From a candidate division Hyd24-12 bacterium UBA5074 (GTDB lineage Bacteria; Fermentibacterota; Fermentibacteria; Fermentibacterales; Fermentibacteraceae), in the NCBI GenBank assembly GCA_002414865.1, contig DIAQ01000095.1:1-64000 (forward strand): 64,000 nt of DNA, read 5' to 3'. Below are positions 52,648 through 59,642 of this stretch, in pieces (the first letter of the stretch is position 1; each line of letters opens with the position of its first letter). The translations under genes were made by a program, and so were the position numbers. The notes under the pieces were generated by a model, which worked only from the letters and a program-made list of their open reading frames with translations, did not search any database and was not told the DNA's origin.

Positions 52648-53621
52648 GGCAGTAGGTACATCAGGGAGTCGCGCCTGGCCTCGGCGATCGCCGCCGCCGG
52701 GCTCGAGAGGCCGGGAGCCGCAGTGCAGGCCGAACGGTACCAGTCGAGCGCTCCGGCAGGATCGCCGGCGGCTTCCGCCATCCCGCCGAGCTGGACGGCA
52801 GCTTCCACGCGATCGCCCGCGAAGTCGGAGGACCAGACTTCGAGCAGCTTCTCCCTGGCCAGCGAGATCCTCCCCTGCTGCAGGTCCTCCCCGGCAAGGG
52901 AGAGGAGCAGGCGCATGCGGCGCTCCCGCAGCTCGGGAGCCATGCCGCCCGCCCGGTCGAGCTCGGTCAGCACCTCGAGCTCATCGGATGCCCGGTCGGT
53001 GAGAGGGAACAGCCGGGCCTCGGCTCCGAGGACCAGTCCGCGCAGATCGGTCCTCCTCAGGGGGATCCTGCCCAGCTCCACCAGGAACTCCCCGGCGGCC
53101 GCCCGCAACATGCTGTCGCCTTCCCCGGCCAGCGCGACGGAGTCGGGGACAGATGCCACGAGAGCGAGGTGCCCGGAGGCGAACACCCCTCTGAAAAGCC
53201 ATTCGTCCTCGAAGAGGCCTCCGGCGCCCGAGCATGCCAGGGTGCTCTCGAAAGCCGCGAAGGCCTGGAGCGAATCCCTGTCCCTGGCCATCTCCCAGCC
53301 CAGCCGCCTCCATAGCTCCCCAAGCCTCTCGCGGTCGGTGAACGTGGAGTCGGCCTGGAGGATGGAAAGAGCCTCCATGGTCTTCTGTCTGAAGATCCGG
53401 CTCCTCTCCGCTCCGCTTGCGAGCAGGGCCGTCTCGGCGTATTCGGCCACCAGCCCGGCGTCGGGGGTGTCGGTGGCTTCCAGGGCCTCCTCGTAGAGGG
53501 CCACGGCCTCCGCGAAGTGCCCGGACTGCCTGAGGATGCGGGCCTCCTCCAGGGCCGAGGAGCCATCCGGTCCGCCGCACGCGGTCAGCAGCAGCAGGGC
53601 TGCCGCAGGGAGCTTCCTCAT
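52644..53621 (-). CDS. TPR-like lipoprotein of unknown function
   Basis: A 325-residue lipoprotein: signal peptide MRKLPAAALLLLTACGG, then helix-turn-helix repeats (LEEARILRQSGHFAEAVALY, EEALEATDTPDAGLVAEYAE, GRISLAREKLLEVWSSDFAG, GDPAGALDWYRSACTAAPGL). It is adjacent to the BamD-like gene and shares its repeat style. The start overlaps the next stop by ATGA. No specific role is inferred beyond a periplasmic scaffold. Confidence 0.7.
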   Translation of the reverse strand: MRKLPAAALLLLTACGGPDGSSALEEARILRQSGHFAEAVALYEEALEATDTPDAGLVAEYAETALLASGAERSRIFRQKTMEALSILQADSTFTDRERLGELWRRLGWEMARDRDSLQAFAAFESTLACSGAGGLFEDEWLFRGVFASGHLALVASVPDSVALAGEGDSMLRAAAGEFLVELGRIPLRRTDLRGLVLGAEARLFPLTDRASDELEVLTELDRAGGMAPELRERRMRLLLSLAGEDLQQGRISLAREKLLEVWSSDFAGDRVEAAVQLGGMAEAAGDPAGALDWYRSACTAAPGLSSPAAAIAEARRDSLMYLLP

Positions 53622-54217
53622 TCGGCCCTGCTGGAGTAGAAGAGGTAGATGAGGCTCGCGACCACTCCCGTCACGACGAGGGGCTCGAGTATCCCTCCGC
53701 CGGCCTCCTGCGGCTCTCCTCCGGTGAGCCACTCCTGGCCGGAGGATCCCTGCAGCTCTGCGAGATCGGAGGCGGGGATCCGGTCCTGGTCCGATCCGCC
53801 GCAGCGCCATGACCTCCGGACCGATGCGGAGCCGTCGAGGAGTTCCGCGGAGATCTCGCACCTGACGGCCCTGTCGATGCGGCTGCCGCCCAGGAACCAG
53901 GATCTGCCGGCATCGTCGAGGCTCACGGAGAGCTCCATGACGCGGAGCCTGAGCACGGTTCCGGGATCGCCCTCGGCCGCCCGCTCTCCCAGGACCGGCA
54001 CGCCGGACTCCACCAGGAGGTTCGTGGCCACCTGCTGGACGAGCCAGTTCCCCTGGAAGTCGCCCGCCAGCTCGAGCCTGGCCGATTGGACGCCCGCATC
54101 CGAGAGGGAATCGGTCAGACCGGCAAGAGACTCCATAACAACCTGTTCAGCCATCTCGAGATTCGTGGGATGCCCGGATACACCGGTGAGCGCGATAGTC
54201 AGGAGTAACGCCAGCAT
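53618..54217 (-). CDS. Secreted protein with C-terminal membrane segment, unknown
   Basis: A 199-residue protein: signal peptide (MLALLLTIALTGVSG), a periplasmic domain of about 150 residues with alternating helices and strands (MAEQVVMESLAGLTDSLSDA, WLVQQVATNLLVESGVPVLG, VLRLRVMELSVSLDDAGRSW, CEISAELLDGSASVRRSWRC), and a C-terminal hydrophobic stretch (EPLVVTGVVASLIYLFYSSR). I do not recognise the family. It lies between rimO and the TPR lipoproteins and has a possible own promoter at 54254-54282. Confidence 0.65.
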   Translation of the reverse strand: MLALLLTIALTGVSGHPTNLEMAEQVVMESLAGLTDSLSDAGVQSARLELAGDFQGNWLVQQVATNLLVESGVPVLGERAAEGDPGTVLRLRVMELSVSLDDAGRSWFLGGSRIDRAVRCEISAELLDGSASVRRSWRCGGSDQDRIPASDLAELQGSSGQEWLTGGEPQEAGGGILEPLVVTGVVASLIYLFYSSRAE

Positions 54218-54220
54218 TTC

Positions 54221-55540
54221 CTATCCATCCTCTTTCGAGCGGGTTTGGCAAGAAGCATCGGAAGGCCGGGGCGCCCTGTCAATTCCTCGCGGTGCGGGGG
54301 TGACCGTCATATCGAGCCCTGTGAACTCGTCCACGCGGCAGGAGTAGACCTTCCCCGGCGTCACCCTCCTGCTGAATGTGCAGCGGCCGTCCACGGCCGG
54401 AGCGTCGAATCTCCCATGGCCGGTCCTGGATGTCTCTGCGAGCACCTCCAGGGGTCCCAGGCCCAGCCTCGCGGCCCAGGCAGCCGCCGCGGCATCCCCG
54501 ATCGAGCCGAGAACGGAGAGTCGATAGGCGGTTACATCCCCGGGAATCCTCGAAGCGGCCCTCGAGTGCTCGAGAGTGCCTTCCTCGTCGTAATACGGAA
54601 AGGCCACGAGGCTCCTGAGAGCCCTCGCGCCCGAGAGGAATTCACACAGGTCGTCGAAGTCGGCATCCCCCTCGCCGGGGTACCCCGCGATCACGGTGGC
54701 CCTGAGGGCGATGTCGAGGCCTGCCGAGTCCACCAGATCCAGGATCCGCTCGAGTTTCTCCCTGCCGTAGGGCCTCCCCATCCTGCGGAGCAGGTCCCCG
54801 CTGGAGTGCTGGACAGGCAGGTCGAGCCAGGGCATGACGTTGTGCCTGCGGGCGAACAGCCCGGGGAGCTCCTCCGGGAAGTGCGCGGGATGGATGTAGT
54901 AGAGCCTCCACCAGACGGATTCCCACGTTCCTGCCAGCTCGTCGGCGAGCTGCACGAGACCGGTCCCCCCGTCGCGCCACATCGAGGAATCCTGAGCCAC
55001 GAGCCCTATCTCCGACGCCCCCGACTCCACCATCTCACCGGCCCGTGCGAGGATCGTCTCCCTCCGCTCGGGGCGGAAAGGTCCCCTGATGGAAGGTATC
55101 GTGCAGTAGGCGCAGCGGTTGTCGCATCCGTCAGCGATCCTCAGGTAGCGGAGGATCCGGCCTTCCAGCGGCAGCTGGCCACAGGGCCCGCCTTGGGTGC
55201 CGAGGTAGCCTGACAACCTGGAGAACTCTCCCGGCAGGAGGAGGAGGTCGACGGATTCCAGCCCGCCGCTCCCGTCGTCCCGGAACCTTCCGGGAAGGCA
55301 CCCGGCCAGGACGAGACGCCGCCCGACGCGCCGGTTCCTCCATTCCTCGGCCTGGTAGAACGCCTCTAGGGACTCCTCCACCGCGGGGGCGATGAAGGCA
55401 CAGGTGTTGAGGAGCAGCAGGTCCGAGGACTCGGGATCGTCGGAGACGGCCCAGCCCGCGCGGGAGAAGATCCCCGCGAACAGCTCCGACTCGACGGAGT
55501 TCTTGGGGCACCCGAGCGTCCTTATGCAGGCCGTGGGCAA
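54221..55540 (-). CDS. rimO: Ribosomal protein S12 methylthiotransferase
   Basis: Adds a methylthio group to Asp of ribosomal protein S12. The 439-residue radical SAM enzyme has the UPF0004 cluster cysteines (TLGCPKNSVE, Cys11; Cys47; Cys81), the radical SAM motif CDNRCAYC (Cys139, Cys143, Cys146), AQDSSMWRDGGTGLVQLADE, LDLPVQHSSGDLLRRMGRPY, VIAGYPGEGDADFDDLCEFL and a C-terminal TRAM domain (LAETSRTGHGRFDAPAVDGR). GCPKN distinguishes RimO from MiaB. It lies between a LolA-like gene and a secreted-protein gene. Confidence 0.93.
   Translation of the reverse strand: MPTACIRTLGCPKNSVESELFAGIFSRAGWAVSDDPESSDLLLLNTCAFIAPAVEESLEAFYQAEEWRNRRVGRRLVLAGCLPGRFRDDGSGGLESVDLLLLPGEFSRLSGYLGTQGGPCGQLPLEGRILRYLRIADGCDNRCAYCTIPSIRGPFRPERRETILARAGEMVESGASEIGLVAQDSSMWRDGGTGLVQLADELAGTWESVWWRLYYIHPAHFPEELPGLFARRHNVMPWLDLPVQHSSGDLLRRMGRPYGREKLERILDLVDSAGLDIALRATVIAGYPGEGDADFDDLCEFLSGARALRSLVAFPYYDEEGTLEHSRAASRIPGDVTAYRLSVLGSIGDAAAAAWAARLGLGPLEVLAETSRTGHGRFDAPAVDGRCTFSRRVTPGKVYSCRVDEFTGLDMTVTPAPRGIDRAPRPSDASCQTRSKEDG
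54254..54282 (-). promoter_or_regulatory. Candidate internal promoter within the end of rimO
   Basis: On the minus strand TTGACA (54282-54277), a 17-base spacer and GATGCT (54259-54254) stand about 37 bases before the start at 54217. The -35 box is perfect; the -10 is weak. Confidence 0.35.
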
Positions 55541-55542
55541 CT

Positions 55543-56124
55543 TCAGACGTCCCCGGGCCTGACCACGGAAAACCCCTCCGGCACGCTCAGGGCGAACCGG
55601 CCCCCGGGGACGGTCCTCCGCGTCGTCGGGGAGCCCAGGACCCAGGTGGTGCGGTTGCCGTTGGAGTCGGTCGTGCAGAGGCTGCGGGGCAGGCTGTCGG
55701 AGGAGGTGAACTCCACGGTCATCCCGGTGATGCCATCTCCCAGATCTCCGGCGAGGACCACGGTGACAGTGTCGCCGCTCTCCGACACGGATTCCACCAG
55801 CGACGGGTCGGAGTCGAGATCGAGGAAGGCGAGCAGGCTGGAACCCTCCCCGCCCGAGAGCAGGACCTCCCGGGAGGCGGGCTCGACCGTGTACACCGTC
55901 TCGCCGTCGCAGCCTACGATGCGGCCCGCCGGGTCTTCATAGTCGAGTCTGAAGAGGTCGGGCGAAGCCAGGCTGATATGCCCGGAGCTGATCTCCTCGT
56001 CCCGTGTGAGAGCCCAGTAGTCGGTCTGCACGAAGTCGGCCTCCAGGAAGGCGGAGGCCGACAGCCTGGCCGACAGCGGATCGAGAGGAGAGGCCGTCGC
56101 CAGGATCAGGATGGCGATATGCAT
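55543..56124 (-). CDS. LolA-like outer-membrane lipoprotein carrier
   Basis: A 193-residue periplasmic protein expected to carry lipoproteins to the outer membrane. It has a short N-terminal hydrophobic stretch, then the LolA half-barrel pattern: SAFLEADFVQTDYWALTRDE, EISSGHISLASPDLFRLDYE, GRIVGCDGETVYTVEPASRE, GGEGSSLLAFLDLDSDPSLV and VEFTSSDSLPRSLCTTDSNG. It starts 18 bases after the stop of the next upstream gene. This supports a diderm envelope. LolCDE and LolB are not in the window. Confidence 0.8.
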   Translation of the reverse strand: MHIAILILATASPLDPLSARLSASAFLEADFVQTDYWALTRDEEISSGHISLASPDLFRLDYEDPAGRIVGCDGETVYTVEPASREVLLSGGEGSSLLAFLDLDSDPSLVESVSESGDTVTVVLAGDLGDGITGMTVEFTSSDSLPRSLCTTDSNGNRTTWVLGSPTTRRTVPGGRFALSVPEGFSVVRPGDV

Positions 56125-56142
56125 GTATCGAGCCTTTCCGGA

Positions 56143-56769
56143 TCAGTTCTGACCGGGCATGGGCGCCGAGCTGCCCACCACCGCGTCGCTTCCCACGACG
56201 ACCACGAGGCCGGAATGGCCAGGCAGGATGGCTGATGTGATCTGCCCGCCGGGCTGGACCGGTATCGTCACGGGCTGCGTGAGCCAGTTCGCCAGTGTGT
56301 CGGCGAGGACGAGAGCCTCGTCCCTCAGCCCGTCAGGATAGAGAACCAGCGTCATGTCCGGGGATCCGTCGTCCTCCACCACCGTGGCGTCGTAGCCCGC
56401 GGCGGAAAGGGCCGCTGCTATCCGCGTCATGCGGGGGGAGCTGGCCGCCAGCCCCACGACCGCAACCGAGGGCCCGGGCAGCGGAGGCGTGCCCGAGGAA
56501 TCGGCGGACGGGCCTCCGAGGTCGGAGTCGATCCTCCTTATGGCCAGCCGGGCCTCGCCCACGAGAGGCGAGTCAGGAAACCCGTAGACGACGGAGTTGA
56601 ATTCCTCGCGTGAACGCGAGAGGCTGCCGCGGAAATAGAGCTGGCTCGCCCTCGCGAATGTGGCCATCTCGTCGCGGCCCTGCACCAGTCCGCCTTCGTC
56701 GGTCCCCGGTCCTCCGGAGCCGCAGCTGCACAGCAGCGCTGCAAGAGCGAGGGCCTGCAATCGCGACAT
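56143..56769 (-). CDS. Lipoprotein with TPR-like and LytR_C-like parts
   Basis: A 208-residue lipoprotein: signal peptide ending LLCSC, a short helical repeat (RASQLYFRGSLSRSREEFNS plus VVYGFPDSPLVGEARLAIRR) like YbgF/BamD, a Pro/Ser linker, and a C-terminal alpha/beta domain (PSVAVVGLAASSPRMTRIAA, GYDATVVEDDGSPDMTLVLY and EALVLADTLANWLTQPVTIP) that resembles the LytR C-terminal domain. Its start overlaps the ftsK stop as TGATG. Function unknown. Confidence 0.68.
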   Translation of the reverse strand: MSRLQALALAALLCSCGSGGPGTDEGGLVQGRDEMATFARASQLYFRGSLSRSREEFNSVVYGFPDSPLVGEARLAIRRIDSDLGGPSADSSGTPPLPGPSVAVVGLAASSPRMTRIAAALSAAGYDATVVEDDGSPDMTLVLYPDGLRDEALVLADTLANWLTQPVTIPVQPGGQITSAILPGHSGLVVVVGSDAVVGSSAPMPGQN

Positions 56770-59042
56770 CAGCCTTCCTCCGTCCCGCGGGGCGTTTCGT
56801 CCCTCTTCCCGTAGACTTCGCGGCGCTTGCCGCCCTGGAAGGGCCCTATCACGCCCTCCTCCTGGAGCAGCTCGATCAGCCTGGCGGCCCTCGGGTAGCC
56901 CAGCCCGAGCTTCTTCTGGAGGAAGGTCACCGAGGCCGTCTTCGAGTTGATGACGAGATCCCTCGCCGTGTCGAGCAGCTCATCCGCTTTTACATCGCCG
57001 GCCTGCGGAGTGTTCCCCGGATCCCCCTCCCGGATGGAGAACCCGTGCTCCGTCTTCAGCGCCTGATCCTTCCAGAATTCGACGATGCTCCTGGCCTCGG
57101 AGGTGGACACGTTGGAGCCGTGGATCCTTATCGGCTCGGATGAAGTGGCCTGGAGGAACAGCATGTCACCTCTCCCGAGCAGCTTCTCCGCTCCGTTGGC
57201 ATCGAGGATGGTCCTGGAGTCCGTCTTCGACATGACGTTGAAGGCTATCCTGGAAGGGAAGTTGGCCTTTATCACGCCCGTGATGACATCGACGGAGGGC
57301 CTCTGGGTGGCGACGACGAGATGGATGCCAACGGCCCTGGCCTTCTGGGCAAGCCTGCAGATCGGCAGCTCCACCTCGTTGCCGGAGGTCTGCATCAGGT
57401 CGTACAGCTCGTCGATGAACAGGACGATGTACGGCATGGGAACCGCATCGGGCGGCGGGGCGGTGTTGAACTCGTCGATGGTCCTCGCCCTCGCCTTCTC
57501 CAGAGTCCTGTAGCGGTTGTCCATCTCTACGACGAGGGATTCCAGGAGCTGCCTGGCCTTCTTCGGATCGACGATGACGGGGGCCCAGAGGTGGGGCACG
57601 TCCTCGTAGATTGCCAGCTCGACCCTCTTCGGATCGACCAGGGCCAGCCTCACCTGCTCGGGCTTCCTCGTCATCAGGAGAGTGCAGATCATGCTGTGGA
57701 TGCTGACGCTCTTGCCCGAGCCGGTGGCCCCGGCCACGAGCAGGTGCGGAGCCTCGGTGAGGTCGGTCACGAACGGCTCGCCTTCGAGCTTCTTGCCGAG
57801 GGCCAGGGGAAGCTTCACGCCCGGTGGCACGGCCTGGAGGATCTCACTGAGGAAGACGGGCTCGGGGTTGGAATTGGGCACCTCCACCCCCACCGCATCC
57901 CTGCCCGGGATGGGCGCCAGGATGCGTATCCTCTTGGCCTTGAGCGCAAGGGCGAGGTCGTCCGAGAGGCCGAGGATGCTGTTCACGCGGACGCCCTGGC
58001 CCGGCTTCAGCTCGAACCGGGTCAGCACGGGGCCGGCCCTGTGTCCGGTCACCCTGCACGAGACGCCGAAGTCGGCGAGCTTCTTCTCCAGAAGGGCTGC
58101 CTTCTCGAGCAGCTCGGACTCGGGCACGCCCCTGGGAGCACCCCTCGAGGGCGCCTCGAGCATGTCGAGCTTCGGCAGGGTCGCCCTGGAGGTGAACGCC
58201 TGTACCGCAGGCAGGCCCGCAGACAGAGCGCCCTCCGGGGACCCGGGGGCACGCACAGGCTCCTCTGCGCGCTCCTTCAGGGGCTCCCTCGCCGGCGCCG
58301 CCGACCTGGCTGGAAACCTGTCCGCGGAGTCCGCCGGGGGCAGAACAGGAGCGCTCCCCGCAATCTCCGGGAGAAGGTCCCTGTCGCTGTCGGCGAGACC
58401 CTGGATGATGATGGGCGGGGTATCCTGGCGCTCAGGCCTGTCCCAGGCATGGCGCTCCATGAAAGGCGGCGGCGCAGGAGGGGCCGGGGTCTCCCCGTCC
58501 CTCCCGGGCCTGGCCCTGGGCTTCGGAGCGGCGCTCTTCGCCGCCCTTCCCAGGAGGAGCAGATCATCCGCCAGGTCCCAGCCTGTGAAGATGACGAGCG
58601 CCGTTATGAGGCATGCGAGCAGGATGAGATAAGCCACCAGGGATCCGGCGGACTTCTCGAGGAGCTCGACCGTGCTGTGCGCGAGCAGGCCGCCCGGTCT
58701 GCCGGCGATGGCGGGGTTGAAGCGGCTGCCGACCATGTCCGTGAGGGCGGCCAGGAAGTAGCCGGTCACGCCTGTCCCGAGGATGGTCGTGAAGCCTCCC
58801 CGGAGCGCTGACGCGCTGAGGGTCCTCACGGCGCACATCAGAAGCAGTGCCGGGAGGAGGAAGGACAGGAATCCGGCGCTTCCATAGAGGGCCTGCCTCA
58901 CCTGGGCCCCCACCCTGCCCCAGGGGGGCACGACGAGGAGGACGAGCAGGGAGATCCCTGTGAAGATGCAGGCGACCACGACTATGCTGCGCAGGCTGCT
59001 GCGTCGGCGCCTGGCCCTGGACCTGCTCCGCGCGCGTGCCAT
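56769..59042 (-). CDS. ftsK: FtsK/SpoIIIE-type DNA translocase
   Basis: Pumps chromosome DNA through the closing septum. The 757-residue protein has four N-terminal membrane segments, a Pro/Ala-rich linker (about 180-290), the alpha domain (LPKLDMLEAPSRG, KKLADFGVSCRVTGHRAGPV), and the motor with Walker [19 protein letters not shown] (about residue 435), VDPKRVELAIYEDVPHLWAP and VVATQRPSVDVITGVIKANF. A C-terminal winged-helix gamma domain (SVTFLQKKLGLGYPRAARLI) recognises orientation sequences. The stop and start of the flanking genes both overlap as TGATG. Confidence 0.95.
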   Translation of the reverse strand: MARARSRSRARRRRSSLRSIVVVACIFTGISLLVLLVVPPWGRVGAQVRQALYGSAGFLSFLLPALLLMCAVRTLSASALRGGFTTILGTGVTGYFLAALTDMVGSRFNPAIAGRPGGLLAHSTVELLEKSAGSLVAYLILLACLITALVIFTGWDLADDLLLLGRAAKSAAPKPRARPGRDGETPAPPAPPPFMERHAWDRPERQDTPPIIIQGLADSDRDLLPEIAGSAPVLPPADSADRFPARSAAPAREPLKERAEEPVRAPGSPEGALSAGLPAVQAFTSRATLPKLDMLEAPSRGAPRGVPESELLEKAALLEKKLADFGVSCRVTGHRAGPVLTRFELKPGQGVRVNSILGLSDDLALALKAKRIRILAPIPGRDAVGVEVPNSNPEPVFLSEILQAVPPGVKLPLALGKKLEGEPFVTDLTEAPHLLVAGATGSGKSVSIHSMICTLLMTRKPEQVRLALVDPKRVELAIYEDVPHLWAPVIVDPKKARQLLESLVVEMDNRYRTLEKARARTIDEFNTAPPPDAVPMPYIVLFIDELYDLMQTSGNEVELPICRLAQKARAVGIHLVVATQRPSVDVITGVIKANFPSRIAFNVMSKTDSRTILDANGAEKLLGRGDMLFLQATSSEPIRIHGSNVSTSEARSIVEFWKDQALKTEHGFSIREGDPGNTPQAGDVKADELLDTARDLVINSKTASVTFLQKKLGLGYPRAARLIELLQEEGVIGPFQGGKRREVYGKRDETPRGTEEG

Positions 59043-59572
59043 CAGACGGTCCTCACGGAATCCCCGCGGCCGTCGGAGGGGGTCCGCGGATCGCAGAGGA
59101 GCGCGCCGTCCACCCAGAACCTGTAGGACACTATGGCTCCGGCCGGGAGGGGCACCTCGGCAACCCAGCTGCCGTCCGGGAGTCGCTGCATGGGATTGGC
59201 GGAGGAGTCCCAGCCGTTGAAGCTGCCGACGACCGATACTGCCGACGCTCCGGGAGCGCCTGCGTAGACGAACGGCACGCGTGTCATCCGGGACAGGGCC
59301 GAGCTCACGGATTCCCTCAGCCTGTCATATGGCCTGAAGGAGGGGCGGACCTTCGGGGGGATCTCGATGATGCCGTCGCCCCTGGGATCGCGGGCCCGCC
59401 GGGAGCCCGCAGACCGGGCCTCGAAGCAGCCGAAGCCCCGGAGGTAGACCGATCCTCCCGAGCAGAGGACCTCGGAGATCACCGCGAGGGCGCTCTCCAC
59501 GACAGCCTGCGCCTCTCTCCTCGTCACTCCGGTCCTGATGGCGACCTCGCGCGCCAGCTCATCCCTGGTCAG
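59042..59572 (-). CDS. HU/IHF-like DNA-binding domain fused to CBM48/AMPK glycogen-binding domain
   Basis: A 176-residue two-domain protein. Residues 1-89 follow the HU/IHF fold: MTRDELAREVAIRTGVTRRE, GSVYLRGFGCFEARSAGSRR and ARDPRGDGIIEIPPKVRPSF (the DNA-binding arm). Residues 98-161 match the AMPK/isoamylase carbohydrate-binding E-set: VPFVYAGAPGASAVSVVGSF, NGWDSSANPM, LPDGSWVAEVPLPAGAIVSY and RFWVDGALLCDP. The start is CTG at 59572, 7 bases after GGAGG, the only start that completes the first HU helix; a GTG 15 codons later would remove it. It precedes ftsK as TGATG and has a promoter at 59614-59642. I know of no described function for this fusion. Confidence 0.82.
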   Translation of the reverse strand: MTRDELAREVAIRTGVTRREAQAVVESALAVISEVLCSGGSVYLRGFGCFEARSAGSRRARDPRGDGIIEIPPKVRPSFRPYDRLRESVSSALSRMTRVPFVYAGAPGASAVSVVGSFNGWDSSANPMQRLPDGSWVAEVPLPAGAIVSYRFWVDGALLCDPRTPSDGRGDSVRTV

Positions 59573-59613
59573 GTCGGCACCTCCAGTCTATCTCCCCATG
59601 CGAACGGTCATTG

Positions 59614-59642
59614 ACGCTATGCTGCCCGTCTCCGCCTGTCAA
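59614..59642 (-). promoter_or_regulatory. Promoter for HU-CBM48/ftsK unit
   Basis: On the minus strand TTGACA (59642-59637), a 17-base spacer and TAGCGT (59619-59614) lie about 40 bases before the CTG start at 59572. The -35 overlaps the end of the preceding gene. Confidence 0.55.
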
